Shown: positions 39,188-52,449, counted from the stretch's first letter. The stretch: DNA of 64,000 nucleotides from Mesaphorura yosii (GCA_009869945.1 WIXG01000024.1:186001-250000), one strand, 5' to 3'. Numbers and translations are program-made. Notes: generated by a model from the sequence alone, not told the origin.

Positions 39188-42100
39188 TGTGAGATGGATA
39201 CTGAAATGTGAATTAAAATATATTTAAGTTTCAAGTAGGGAGATGAAGAATGTCCACCTTTAATGCGGTATTGGCAATGGAACTATGAATTGCTGCCTAG
39301 CTACAACACAAGTGCTCAATATGAAGTCAACTGAACTGAAATTTGGACTACATGTGCCTCGTACCTTTCTTCCGTTTGATGCAATTCAAGTCGAGCCAAA
39401 ATGGTTGGCACTGGCTGAGAACACTTCTAAACTAAAAGCTATTTTTGGAAACGTCTGTAAGGTAGGAGGCCAATGCAGCCATGTGATCAGTTTCTGTCTC
39501 TTCCTTCCTCATTCTATATTAGAGCTCTAGCAGCACTCTAATTATGTAATCATGGTCATGCTCTTGCCCTATATCCAGCCTTCGCCACATGTTGCCTATC
39601 ATTAGCAAATCACTACTCATATATATTGACTCCGTAAGTCAGAATGCTATCAAATATAACTATAACATAGAGAAAGAGAAAGTAGTGGCTGGCGAAATAA
39701 ATTAACACCTAGCCATTTCATGTGCTAAGCGGCCAAACTAGCAGCAGTAACATCAACTTGAAGTGTTCGAACTGTGACTAAAGGTTAACTCATGTTTAGT
39801 TCATTTTATATGCAGTCACATGGCATGGCACTCATACTCTTCCATAATGTCATAATTTCTATGCAGTGTAATTCATAGTAAAATAAGTACAAGGTTCCGT
39901 ATTGACGTATATAATTGCCGTAGAACTTTAACCGGCACCAATTAAAACCTTGAATGGTTTCTTGAATTCCGTCATGCATCTACACCAGTGCGAATGCGAA
40001 TAATCGCCAAGGCCCTGATTGGATTTCATGGCATCATTCTAAATGCATCATGGTTTGACGGAAGAAATTTCAAGAACGCTTATGGGCACAAATTTTCGCA
40101 AATTGATGTCAAGAAATAGTGACATCCGGAAACATCCGTTTCTGCATTATTAGAACCGAATTCGATTATGGCTACTCCTCTAATAGTTAAAACCACCTCA
40201 AAATGCAAGTGGAACTCAGTTCACCTAATGACCTATATCCAGAACTTAACCCCTTGACACTTCGCCGCATGCCATGAACTTGCTAGACCAGCACTGTGGA
40301 AATTTGACGGACCGTGAGTACCACACACGCTCCAGACTTTGTACTGAATAACTGATTTAGTATTGTCCTTACCTGACTCGATGACAAATGCCGCAAAATT
40401 GGTTTTAGGCAGGATCCTTAATTTGAGCGAATTTGGCAGGCACGAACTCTACACACTTGTATCCAGGCCTGTGCAAAGAGGCGAAAAGAAAGGACAAGAT
40501 GGAGAGACGTCTCGTTAGAGCTCGCAAATGCGCACGGACTTACAGCAAGTGCCTGTCTCAATCACGTGCGCTCTGAACGGCTTCGACGCACAGAACTTTT
40601 CCAATTCTGCGGCTTCAAGTACGTACGCACAGTGTACGAGCATAGCGTAAAACTTGCAAAACCCAACCCAATGGCTGGCAGATCAGACGGTGCACACAGA
40701 AACTGGTACACTTACAGCTGAGTTTCCTCAATAGATGACTGCAAAAGGCCTGCACAAAAACTCAATACTTTAGTGCAGCTCTTGTCCTTGTTCTGCCTAA
40801 AGGCTTCATCGCAAAATAATATCAAAATACTCAGCGAAGTTATATTTTTGAATCAACTGCTGAGCAGTTAGAGTTTAACGAGAATTGCACTCGGACCCGC
40901 GTGTTTCAGTATTTTAAAGTTAAACCATGAAGCTATAAAAATTAATCGATACACGAGTCAGGTGTGACATTGGCGCAAACTGTGATAACAATGGAAGAAT
41001 CATAATCAAATCTGTAATACAGCTTTAAATTAATTAAACCTGAAACCCGACATTCCTTTGCGTCTCCCGTTGAATCCAATGATCTCAAATCGTATTTAGC
41101 GTAATTGGTGCTACAGAAAATAAAGTATTCACTCAGCATTACCAGTTTCTTGTTTAGCCTAGATTTCTTGAGCATTTGTTTACTTGCTCGTCTGAGAAGC
41201 ATCAAAATAGTCGAGGCACAGCGAAACGAAGGAAACGAAACAAACTCAGAATGGGTAAGGGCGAACTTAACCTTGTGAATTTTGAAGTTGTTCCATGTGT
41301 ACCCACCTTAACCTGAATGTCGTTACGTTTTTTTGTTCTGGTTTTCAACAGGACGTACTGCCATCGATAGGTCAGATTGAATCGAACATCAGGTGGCGGT
41401 CCCTCAAACACAAAATTCCACGACCCAGACTGGAGACAAATTCCATCCGACTTTTCATTTACGTAAGTAATGTTCTAAGAGCATTAAATTAATTATCCAG
41501 TCGTGACCAAAATTTGGTTAAGTATCGCCTGCAACGATAACACATCTTGCACTTCATGCAAAATCATTTTGAGAAATTTTTCACCCTCTCTACACATAAA
41601 CACATAATTTCCATTGCATTTCCGTGTACGGTGCATTTCTTTGCTGTCCTGGCCATTGAGTAAAGCGAGTGCAAGTAAATATTAATCGAGACGGGTGGCC
41701 GTGATTTTATTCCATACATTGTTCAAATAGAACAGATATTAGCAAGTCAGGAAGCCAGCCATTTGTGCTTAGTCGCAATCACTCATGAGTCATGAGCCAA
41801 TATACCACGTAAACGTTAGGACATATCAGCCAGTAGTGAACTCTGTCCAATATTTATGATTACCCTTATCTCACATGAAATGAAATCGTAGTGACATTGA
41901 GCTTGGACTGTTGCATTGCACAAACTTCACCGGTCAAGCGTGACGCTGTGACGTGGGTGCTATTTGTTCTGCTATAAGTAACGCTACCGTACAAGAGTTT
42001 ACGAGCAAAATCTTTTGAATTTTGGGACAACTTAAGCGCCGTTGCATTGTTTTTACGTGCCAAATGCGATACCAGGTTTCCATTTGGAATTTTATGAAGC

Positions 42101-44543
42101 AGTTTCCACTACCGACTATCATCATCAATTTGAACCTAAAAAACCTTAGTACAAGCTCAAGCTAACGCCGCATTAGACACATTGACTCGCCCTGGATTGC
42201 TGTGTCAAGGGGCTTTTGAATATTGAAATAGACGAAGCCGTATAATTTTGCGAATTCAGTCTTCATATTTGGCGAAGCATCAATATTTTTGTTCACGGTA
42301 TGGTATTCAATGGTAATCATTAACGTTAATATTATCGTATAACCTTAATAACGAAATGAAAGTTGGATAAATATACTTGACTGACACAGAAATTACCAGG
42401 CACAAAGCGAGGATCGTCGAGTCAATTGAATGTCAGCTCATCACGCAATCATTCACATGCGCTGCACGGGGCGTTTCGATTTATTGTACTGTTTGGTACA
42501 AGTGTGAGTACGAGCTCTGTCTCAAGAACGAGCGATTGAGTACAAGTGCATTCCTTTACATAATACACGTACCATAATTGTTACTGCCTGTGGCATGGTT
42601 GCATCTTCGCATTGTTGCCAGTCCCCATGTACATGCTTCTTTCTACTGTTGCCCATTCGGAATACATAAAGTGCTAATTATGTTTAGGCCAGACGTTGCT
42701 GAATGAAAGAAATTACAATACAATGCTGAAGGTTCTTCACTGTTACCCTTCAGGAACTAAAAATAAACAGTTAACTGTCACTTTACTAAACCTTTTTCAG
42801 CGAATGCTTTTCGTTCTTTCTCATTTCACATTGTTGTCTTGAGGACTCACGTAAATATTCCGTCGCTGTTCCACTCCTTTGGCCATTCTTCGCCCGACAA
42901 GTGAAGGGATGACGCCAACTTACCAGATAGCACCGAAGATGAGACATAATTGAAACAGCTCTGAGAAGTATAATCACGTAACCAGCATCATAATAAATTC
43001 ACGACCTATATTCTGCCAGTGCCATACTCTGTGTCATAGTCTGAGTTGACCATGTGTCTCAGTATTGCCCATGATCAACTTCATTTCGAGACAAGAATAT
43101 TCGGTGTCCTTAGTTCCAGTCGTAATTAATAGTCTTCATTAATGAACTGTTAGAAATTGAGACTGAAGACACCGTTGACAGTGTAGTGCAAGAAACGTTT
43201 TACGGACAGATTCAATTTGAGCCAATTTATTTCGTGTTGAATCCATTCCCAAGTCGAGACTCAGAAGCTAAGTTAATGCAAGTACGTGCGTCCTTGCCAA
43301 CACAATCACTTTAATGGAAGAATTCGACCATGCATAATTTAAACCATAGCTCGCGAAATTTCGTCCCTTTTTATGTTTTGCCATTTTTGTGAGGAGAACA
43401 AGAGACGTCACACGTGCTTTGTTGTTTTGTTGTGCTTCTGGGCTCATTATTTTGTTTTTCTTAAATTTCCGCTGCGACAAGTCGCTAGCCAGAATATTCG
43501 ACATATTTCGTTTGAGACTCACTCACTTCGATGAAAACAGATTAAGGGGCAAGTGGCAATTATTTATTCATTGTTTGTGCGGGTCGGGCCACTCTTATGT
43601 AGTGTGTTCTATGATTCGTGTGCGAGCAGAACAGAAACCACTTTTATGTTGCTTTGGCGGAATTTAATAATTGCATTGCCCAGGCATGCAATAATACAAC
43701 AAGGAAGTTAGAACAATAAAACAGTGCAATTTTTTATTACGTAAGTTTTCGCAGTAAATGAGCGACCTGATTTTGATCTCTCTGTTCAGTGCCTGCGTGG
43801 CTGCAGGTTGTTCAAGACAGGAGTGCAGTCGTCGAGTGCAAAAGTATCATGTCAAATGAGCTCATAAGGCGCAGACAAGCTAGACTAGATTCGCAATTTG
43901 AGTTAATTTGTGCGTGACCACGTTACATTCACCGTTCTCTGTGATACCGATCGGCGCACGTATTGCCTCGAATTTCACGACTGTAAATAGTAAGTGCAAA
44001 TATCTCAGCGTTTTTACAGGTCTCACCTTTCTCACAGTTGAGTGACACATTCTCGTTTACTGCGCTGAGATTCCACATTTCAATCAGCGTGGTCAGTGAA
44101 CTACATAAAATGTACCCGTCTGCGAAAATCGAATCATAAATTTCAAATTAGGAAACGTATATGAGAAAATAAAGGCTGAAGCGACGAACCGCTCCCTACA
44201 AAGACGCTGATTAAACATAGATAATATGATAACGATGCGGGATCAGAATTTCTGTTCCGAAGCTAGTTGACAGGCCGGCAGTTAATGATATTTCCGCACC
44301 ATGAGCACCTAAATAAGAAACATGGTGGTTCCTACCAGCATTCTTACGTATTCACTTCACATGAACGAACGGAATCGGAATCTCGCATGTTGTGATTGTT
44401 TTCACCGGAAAATTTTTACGTCCTATAGTGAGAGAAGACCGACCGTATTCTAACCTCCTAACCTCCCTCCTTTCTGCTGACAGGCTGTGATTATAACTGA
44501 TTGACCAACAAATCTTCAATTCAGACCTCATCGGAGTTTCGTA
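39188..44543. other. Intergenic region between the phosphate carrier and ceramide kinase genes
   Basis: The two genes diverge from here, so promoters of both should lie within. A splice acceptor just before the phosphate carrier ATG (exon start near 39200) predicts a non-coding first exon somewhere above. The stretch 40,420-40,720 is somewhat G+C-richer, but nothing proves it is that exon. No protein family or RNA gene was recognised. Confidence 0.45.
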
Positions 44544-46642
44544 ATGGGAAACCAAGATGTCATTCTGCAAGCTACGTTCAGTATTTCGGGAACTCTGTTC
44601 TCCACGATTTTGCAAAAGAGTCAACTAACATGGTGCCCAAAAATTCGAAGTAAGTTGAGAATTTCGTTTAGGAGGCTAGCAGTTTGGCCAGTCTAACCCG
44701 GCTGAGCGATGTGAGCTAGCGGTCGAAAGCCTGGAACTGACTTCATTCCTTGTGTTTCACAGGTGGAGTAAATGACATGTCAGAATGGATGCTGGTGAAG
44801 CTTAAAGATCTCCTTTCCATTGAGTTTAGTTATAATGAGACGAGCAGTGGGAACGGCAGTTGCTGCTTCAGCAACTCAAGTCCTCCCACAATCTACCACA
44901 AATTAATGATAAATTATGCTCAAAAAGAAGAGGACTCAGATAACTGGACCGACAAGCAACTCATTCTCGAACATTTGGAACCAGAAGTTGTGAACACCTG
45001 GGCTACACATATTCAGTCATTGTTGAATGGTAAGACTCATTCAGAATGAAGGGTCTGTCAATACTTTTACTTACCCGGTGTTTTTGGTGATTTAGAAATA
45101 ACTCATCGACCAAAAAAGTTTCTCATTTTTGTGAATCCATACGGAGGGAAAAAGAAAGCCAACAGTATTTACGAGAAGCGTGTCCGACCGATTCTTGAAA
45201 TCAGCAAAGTCAGTTGGACTGTGATTCATACTCAGCGGACTAATCATGTTACCGAGTTTCTTCTGACCATGAGCAAAGACAAATTGCTCGAATTCGACGT
45301 AGTAGTGGCCGTTGGAGGTGATGGAACTGTTTGTGAAGTGGTGAGACCAACTTCCAATTGATGTGTGACAAGCTCACGTGGGACAGCTAAATAGATGATA
45401 GTTTCATAGCAGTTTACTTTTTTCTGATAGGTTACTGGTTTACTCAAAAGAAGTATTTCTGACGATTGTCAACTCACGCCCGCCATCCTGCCCATTGCTG
45501 TCATTCCCGCTGGCTCAAGCAATGCCTTAGCATATAGTCTGCACGGGACTGGTGACACAAAGACGGCGGCTATATTTCTGGTCACCGGCAGCGCGGTACC
45601 GCTTGATGTTGGCGCAGTATACAATTTTTCTGGACTCACAAGGTTTATCGTTACTCAACTGTCCTACGGGCATTTGGCTGATACATTACTAGAATCTGAG
45701 GTAACCAGTCCGATAATTAGAAGTTTGAGAGTATTGTAGAAAGTTTGGGCTAATTGTACATTCTAATTCTTTCAGAAACTCCGTTGGATGGGACCAAAGC
45801 GTTATGATTACGCAGGTACGACAGGCACTTCCCCAAATGTGACAAGTTTCAGTAGAAATGACACTGAGATTCCATTTCCTCAGGACTCTGCAAGTTCTTG
45901 AATCATGCTACGTACAATGGAAGCCTTGACATAAGGGTTTCTCCGAATGATATGAAAAAATCTTTGGAGTCTTGTAAGAGCGGCACTTCCTGCAATTATT
46001 GTAAGTCATGTAGCACGGACTCAGGGGAAGAGGAACAAGATCAACACTGGAAGCGAATTGAAGGAACCTTTTTGGGAATATCTGGAGCAAACATCAGGTT
46101 AGCCCGTTAGCCAGGTCAAGCGAAAAACTCAAGCTGTGTTCATTCAAAAGTATGTCTCTTGAATACAGCTGTAGGTGCGTTCTTTCGCCAAATGGAATTG
46201 CACCCTTTGCTCACGTATCCGATGGCTGCCTGGAACTAATACTTATCCGAAAGACGTCACACATAAATCATTTACGGTACCTGCTGAAATGTGCCGGCGA
46301 TAGCGTCTCGACGGTAAGAAGATTTGACCCCGTCTTCGGTGACTGTCCTTGAGAATGATTGTATTTTTATGATTACAGTTTGCCCTACCATTCGTTGAGC
46401 GTTATCGCGTGCGAGAATTTGTCTTTACTCCGCTCAAGTGTTGTGACAAAAGCAACAGTGGGAATGAAAATGACCTTCAGCCACCTGACATAGGCAGTTC
46501 GATGTCCGTTTCCCTTTGTGGTTGTGATATACGACAGCAGAAGAAGAATCATAGCCTTTGGAACTGTGACGGAGAATTACTGTTTCAGCCGTCAATTCGT
46601 GTTGCTGTTCACAGAGATCTTATTCGTATCATGGCTCATTAA
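44544..46642 (+). CDS. CERK: Ceramide kinase
   Basis: Eight exons: 44544-44649, 44763-45029, 45096-45340, 45431-45700, 45776-45815, 45884-46097, 46169-46313 and 46379-46642. Phases agree and give 516 residues (human 537). The enzyme phosphorylates ceramide to ceramide 1-phosphate at Golgi and plasma membranes. The N-terminal 120 residues would form the PH-like domain. The diacylglycerol-kinase-type catalytic domain follows: KKFLIFVNPYGGKKKA near residue 135 and the nucleotide loop VVVAVGGDGTVCEV near 200. IPAGSSNALAYSLHGTG, KLRWMGPKRYDYAG, GISGANISC, HVSDGCLELILIRKTS and SLWNCDGELL then match the family in order. The cysteine cluster is CKSGTSCNYCKSC, spaced a little differently from the mammalian C-x3-C-x2-C. 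The start ATG opens the only frame that splices into exon 2. It converges on the HDHD2-like gene. Confidence 0.95.
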
Positions 46643-48059
46643 TTCCAATCTGAACAGTCAAAACTCAACTATTCATTCCCCACAGTATACGAAATTCTTC
46701 GAAACCTTATACCTTAAACTCCATGTATAACGATCGATACCGTTCGAGAGTCGACTTTGTATTCGTGGACCTAAGTGGACACTTGCGCCAGTCAATCTAA
46801 ATTTTATCTCAACTTATATTTTTAATTTTTAGAAAAGATGAATGATACAAAACTGATACTTATGCACTTACACAGCCTAAGATATTTTGAAGTAATTTTA
46901 TCAGGAAAAAGTATTTTATATTACGATTAGTTAGAAAGCAATTCACGAAGTCATCCAACGTATTCAGTCAACACAATGTTACATCGTAACATTCCACGCG
47001 CATCATTCTAGTTTGCAGTCGAAGTGGAAAGGGTCGGCAAGGCGATCGTATATTGTAATTTACGAGCTTAAGCACGTAGAACTGACACTCCGCACTATAT
47101 TCCTGATAAAGAAAGGACTTGTACCTGTCATAGAATTAACCACGTACCTAAAAGATATTTCCATTTTAGTCTTGAACACTGTAAGCGGGCAGTGCCCCAT
47201 TTTACTCGGAATATTCGAGTTTTACAAGAAATAAATAGGATGATAGTTCTATTAAAATCAGCAGTGGTTCTTCGCATATGTACTGATAATCTTCTGTCGA
47301 GAAGAAATTCAAGAGAAATTACTATCAAAATGATTAAGCTCCGATTCAAGGCGACAGTGTGTACAAACACGATGGACCACCTCTCTTGACATTATGGACC
47401 TGATCAGCCTTGCTTTGAATTGATTAATTTAACTTCAAGTTTCATTTACGCGGGAATAAATTACCAATCCAATTCATGCCAGTCTTCCTTCCTAACTTCA
47501 TACAAAACTAAAAGTCACAATTGGAGCATCTAAATAGAAGCATGAAGAAATAAACGAACATTGTGCGTTTCACATGATATTTATTCACATTTTACATATA
47601 ATGCAGCATGTGTTAGAAAATTTTCGAAAATTCAGTCTTGTTAATTAAGTCTTGGCTTCAGCATTATGCAATGTGTTATCAAGAATCCTATACAAGATAC
47701 AAATAAATGATATGAATGATATTCCGTCACAAATATAGTTAGATATTAGTTAGCAGGGCTGACCAGAAGGAAATGGAGTTGATTTATGGTTGACCTTTGT
47801 TCAGGAATATAATTGGCAAGCCAACGGGAGTAGGTTGATCTGATTCAGTATCAGGAACAAGGTTTATAAAATCTCGAGAAAAAATTGGTTTGTCTTGGGA
47901 GTATGTGTAACTTGGGAAATATAATATAAAGTTGAAGAAGCAGAAAATAAATGTGTGACATCGACTAAGATATACATAGGCGGTTGCCGAAAAGAACAAG
48001 TAGGGAGGAAGAAATATGACAATAAAATCTAAATGATAGTATGTCAATGATCACCTTGT
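46643..48059. other. Convergent 3' region between ceramide kinase and the HDHD2-like gene
   Basis: AT-rich DNA with the 3' ends of two facing genes. A minus-strand AATAAA lies at 47580-47585. An 87-codon minus-strand open frame at 47784-48047 reads as a low-complexity hydrophobic product of T-rich 3' sequence; I do not call it a gene. Confidence 0.5.
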
Positions 48060-49765
48060 TTACAAGTTTTGAAGTGGGGGACAATCTGAAAAGGGGTATG
48101 ATTTTCTCTTCAGCAGACCTTTCTCATCCTCGTCATCTGTTTCACCAGTAGAAATTTGTCGCTCCATACAAACCGCACCAACAATAGCACGCGCTGCTGT
48201 TCGAAAATCCAACGCAATCATATTCGGAGGGAATTGAGATCGTCTTTCGTCACCTTCGGCAAACTTGCCTGTTTGAACTAAAATGCCATGCATTCCGTGC
48301 TGCATAGCTCCAGCAACGTCGTCCTCAATGTCCTAGGGCGTTAACAAGTCAATGATTCATTATGCTCAGCATCATAATATGTCCATATATCTTGATAACA
48401 CTCACGTCGCCAACCATGACAGCATCCTCCAGCTCGAAATTCATTGATTTAACGGCGGACTCGAAAATTCTTCGAGTAGGCTTTCCAACAATTAGCGCGT
48501 TGACGTGGCATATACCCTCCAGCATCTTGAGAAAAGGACCAGGCCCCAGTGACAATTCACCATCCAGATCTCGCTGGTATTGACCAGCATGGATTCCAAT
48601 CAATGGAGCGCCCTGTTGGATGATCCTGGCATTCAATTAAATTAAAACAGTTTGCATTTGTCAGATGACATATCCGTATCCATCCAAGCTTCCACACTTA
48701 CTTTGTTGCTTGCTCGATGTGAACATAGTCCAGCTTGGTTGGTGATAAGCCAACACATACTGAATTTAAATTCACCTGACTAATACCTTCAAAGTCCTCC
48801 AGGGCTTCGTCCTCAAGAATAAATAATGGTCTCAAACCTGAAACATAAGAAACGAAATAGGAGTTCAGTTGGTATACACCACATTAAACCAATAAAGTTT
48901 GCTAGTTTATGTAGGAAGAGTTTATAAAATTCTACAGACCATTGCGTTGAAGGAATTCCTTTGTGGCTGTCATAGAAGTGATAATGTCCTCTGGCTGAAC
49001 TGGAAATCCGAATTCCTGAAGACGCTCAACCAGCACTCTTTTTGGTTCCTTGGTAGTGTTTGTAACGAATCGATACGGAATGTTAAACTTTCTTAATCTG
49101 TAAAAAGGCGTCAAAATATAGATTCAGATCAGAGAAGTCAGAGAACAATAATGTGAGTAGAAAGAGAAACAAAACTCTCATTTTATCAGACTCATGCTCT
49201 TACAGATAAATTCCTTCCAACGCACCAGGAATCAAATAGCCACCAACATGGATGGTGCCAGATAAGTCGATGAGCACACACCGAATGTGACCAAGCCTTT
49301 TGTGGTATTTTCGCCCAAGCGCGTGGAGTCCAAGCTCTGAATCAACCGAATAAATCGGATTATATTCGTCTCCTTGACACCACTCGTACTTATTACCAGG
49401 TGAAATCTCTTGCTCAACTGTAGGAAAAAAGCAAACATGTCACATTAGACATTAGCTCCAAAATGTGAAACATGACGTTCAGGAGCTTCGGACCCTTCAG
49501 CAACCTCCTTACCTGAGGAAACTGAGCACTCCCCTTCAGCCCCTTCTGTTGGAGCGCGAAGATCCACTGTACCATTTTCATCAACTGTTAGTTTACCATC
49601 ATACTGAATGATTTCACCTGCAACCCGGCCCATAGAGTCTTCATCCAAGTCAACTTGAACAATGATTATATCTTCAGGATTAACGAGGTGGATTTCAGAA
49701 GAATTTTCATGGTGCGAGTCAGAGTTTTCTTCAACTGGGTTCCCATTTCGTTGTTCGTCAGCCAT
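48060..49765 (-). CDS. HDHD2: HDHD2-like HAD-superfamily phosphatase with an acidic N-terminal extension
   Basis: Six minus-strand exons: 49513-49765, 49204-49417, 48940-49097, 48702-48837, 48406-48625 and 48060-48332. They join in frame to 417 residues. From about residue 130 it follows HDHD2: motif I as VLIDLSGTIHVGG (nucleophile Asp near 135), RFVTNTTKEPKRVLVERL, then GAPLIGIHAGQY, LGPGPFLKMLE and VGKPTRRIFE. The acid motif AVMVGDDIEDDVAGA near the C-terminus spans the last junction. HDHD2 is a small cytosolic HAD hydrolase of about 259 residues with no firm substrate. Here about 125 extra residues precede it, rich in Glu and Asp, with a second part containing GRKYHKRLGH. Exon 2 has no Met before the catalytic motif, so the extension, or an unseen alternative first exon, must supply the start. 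The ATG at 49765 has a good context (ACAATGG). The frame stays open upstream to 50020. Confidence 0.88.
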
Positions 49766-49877
49766 TGTATTCTTCCCACAACTTGTGATTTCTATATGCG
49801 TTCTACATACGTATAATAAGTTAGTCAGAAATAGCTGCTGAAGCTTACTGACTGCCCGAACTTCTACTGCAACAAAA

Positions 49878-49976
49878 ATGGCAAATGAACCCTCGACATT
49901 TGGTAATCTCCTTGGAATGCGTGCTGCATTCAAGAATGTGCAGCAACCACAAGAATTACAAGAGTTCTTTGATTGA
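49878..49976 (+). CDS. Possible small open reading frame, 32 codons, antisense to the HDHD2-like 5' region
   Basis: An ATG in good context (AAAAATGG) opens a 32-residue frame ending with TGA. It starts MANEPSTFGNLLGMRAAF and ends QELQEFFD, a mix that would suit an amphipathic helix with an acidic tail. It lies on the opposite strand, just upstream of the HDHD2-like start codon. I recognise no family. At this length chance is a real explanation. Confidence 0.2.
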   Translation: MANEPSTFGNLLGMRAAFKNVQQPQELQEFFD

Positions 49977-51205
49977 CGATTAACCTTCTTCCTAATGTCA
50001 GACTTACCAGAAGAGTACAAAGATTGTCGTATCTTAGATTAGACTCAAAGTTTTTGTGGTGACTACAATGACCCAAAAAATATGAACGTGAGTCAACTCG
50101 TCCAACACTCAAAGGAACTGGAGTTATTTCAAAAAAATCTCGCTGTACATTGAAATACATGAACTTGGTTGAGACATTTGGATGAAATTTTATTCCGCGT
50201 CGTTTGTTTGTTTATATTTAGTTTCTTCTATAAAGTCAGTACAGCACCGTACGTAAAAATCAAACTTGGGCGTGGGTCACTATTAGCAAAAATCGATTCT
50301 ACATCTAACTGCGATTCAAGTGATTAATTCGATAAATGTTTCAACAAGAAATTGAAACTCTAATCTACAGGTCAGGTTACAGCTACACCTTCGCGCCCTA
50401 GTCCTTAGTTCCCACTATTATTTTAACGCAGAACTACTGTCTGTGCACAAACTTTTAGTGTACTACTTGTGAAATGATTTGCTCAATGCCTGATGATCAC
50501 TTAAACCTTCTAAGTTTTGCTGCCTACTTGATAGTACAACCGAACAAACAACTATAAGTTAAAATTTACAATATGGTTAAGGGGTCCGTAAAACTCAATT
50601 AAAGCTATGTTCAAGATTGACTACGCGTGAATATTGTTAAGCCTCTACTACTTTTCTACGAAATTGTCAAAAGAAAGAATTGCAAAGTAATGACTACGGT
50701 GTTACATGGGACAGTAGGGAAAGGAAATTCACGAAATAATAATAATAGCAGCTAATAAAATAAATTACGTCTGCCACTGGCCTGACTAAAAATTAAACTC
50801 ACAACACAACCTACACCGCACTTACTTGCAACGAGAATAACATATAGCATAACGTGAGTTCATGAATTTCGCGGCCTCGACTCATGTGAGATTCATCACA
50901 CTACATTCTTCACGGTAGTGTCCTGCATTCAAAAGCATTTGACTATTTCTGGGTTTGGAACTTTTCAATTTATCTGCCACATTGGAATCAAAATTCATCA
51001 GTTCTAGCTCCTGATTCCAGGATCTCTGCTCCTTTCCTAAACAAAATTAGGTAAGCCTTATATTTTAGTTGTACTTATACAAGGCGGAATAAGTGCCTTG
51101 CGCTGGAGGTTGGACTCCAATGTGTGTCATCCGTCGTATGAATTAAATAATTCCGCACATTTGCTATATTCTAGTTAGAAGGAGTGTCGGAATTACCTTA
51201 TCAAC
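49977..51205. other. Divergent upstream region of the HDHD2-like and DAPIT genes
   Basis: About 1.2 kb of AT-rich DNA between two genes that point away from each other. Promoters of both should be here, but no TATA box or other element could be picked out with confidence. No gene recognised. Confidence 0.45.
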
Positions 51206-51707
51206 ATGGCTGGCGGAGAACACATCGACGCGTCGCAGTTCAAGGGGCTGAGTAAATATTTTAACTCCACAACTCTGTACGGCCGAGCTAATGTGAGTTC
51301 CTCTTAAAACTACTCCGTTCATTATTTCTGCTTAAAATAGTTGTTCATAAATTAACAAAGGTGCAATGTAAGTGAAATAATTTGGTGCCTGTCCAAACGA
51401 CCCAAAGCAATATAAAGCTAAAAGTCCACTATCCACTTCGTAAAATATGAATGGGTAAAAGGATTCCTTTTAAGACACCCAGCATGTGCTTGATATTTTC
51501 TGAGTCTTTTAAGTTGAAAATTTCTAAATTGAAGAAGTGTAGGCTTGACCTACTTTTTACAGCTTCTTAATCAATTCGTTGTTTATCACGCAGGTTGCAA
51601 AAGCCACGTACGCAGTTGCTGGTGTGATCGCTTTGTTCTTCGCTCTAAAGCCCAGCAAGAAGGCTGCTCCAGCGAAGGGAGCCACAGCGGCAGGTCATAA
51701 GCCATAA
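51206..51707 (+). CDS. ATP5MK: ATP synthase membrane subunit DAPIT (USMG5)
   Basis: Two exons, 51206-51292 and 51594-51707, give 66 residues. DAPIT is a small inner-membrane subunit that stabilises dimers of mitochondrial ATP synthase. The family core is clear: SQFKGLSKYFNSTTLYGRAN in exon 1, and VAKATYAVAGVIALFFALKP, a single membrane helix, in exon 2. A basic Lys/Ala-rich tail follows. The length is close to the 58 residues of the human protein, with the extra residues at the two ends. The intron sits just before the membrane helix. An AATAAA at 51855-51860 ends the transcript. Confidence 0.93.
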
Positions 51708-51854
51708 ACTCCCATCTTGCTAGTTCTAGTAGTTAGTTCTTCGGTTAAATTATTGTTGCAACACTCTGTTTATTCGATCTTCAGAAATGTGTAAAAATAT
51801 AAAATTGTAATGAGAGAAAATGCGTGTGCAAACAGTTTGAAGATGTAGTAGTTT

Positions 51855-51860
51855 AATAAA
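51855..51860 (+). promoter_or_regulatory. Polyadenylation signal of the DAPIT gene
   Basis: AATAAA, 148 bases after the stop codon, in AT-rich sequence. Confidence 0.6.
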
Positions 51861-52449
51861 GCATTAACTAGTCGAGAGAACAGGTGGAAGCAGCACGAGG
51901 TATCAAGTGAGCCTCGATTATGTACATTTAGTGTTTATTCTCCGTAAACGAACTGACGATTTTGTCATGACTGGTGGACCTCCTCGCCTGGGACTTGTTC
52001 CAAACCACCATTCCTTACGGACTTTCGATCATCCAACTAAATTCGTTACCGTTCTTCGGTGAACATTTTGCGTGTGGAAATTATTATCTTGGCCTATTTT
52101 ATAACAAGGCAGCATGACGTAGGAGCAGTATAACTGTAACATACGCCTGACAAGCGGTATATTATCGAGAATATCTCAAATCCTGGCCGGCAATCTGATA
52201 ATATGGCATGCCGACTTGCTGACAAAACTGTATGTCTCACAATAATGTCCAGCGAAGTGATAATTATCTGAGTATTCAGGTGTGGTGTGGTATTCGTTTC
52301 TTCTCCTTAGGGCTTGGCTTGTATAGCCATCCATTCGTTCGCAAGGTCAAACCGTGCAACGCGTTAACATAATGGAAAGTACGGCCTGACTGCGGACGAT
52401 AGTATGATTCCGTAAGGACTGAGATCATATACCGTATTTACTGAGTTAG

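Noticed and set aside
40942..41492. Open frames on both strands near 41,000-41,500, including an ATG in good context near 41,250
   Set aside because: Frames are short, unsupported by splice sites and unlike known proteins. The area may instead be promoter or a non-coding first exon.
47784..48047. 87-codon hydrophobic minus-strand open frame after the HDHD2-like gene
   Set aside because: Product is rich in Phe, Tyr and Leu as expected from T-rich 3' untranslated sequence.
49766..50020. In-frame extension of the HDHD2-like protein to an upstream ATG at 50020
   Set aside because: The added residues look like translated 5' leader (Cys-rich, no pattern), and the ATG at 49765 has a better context.
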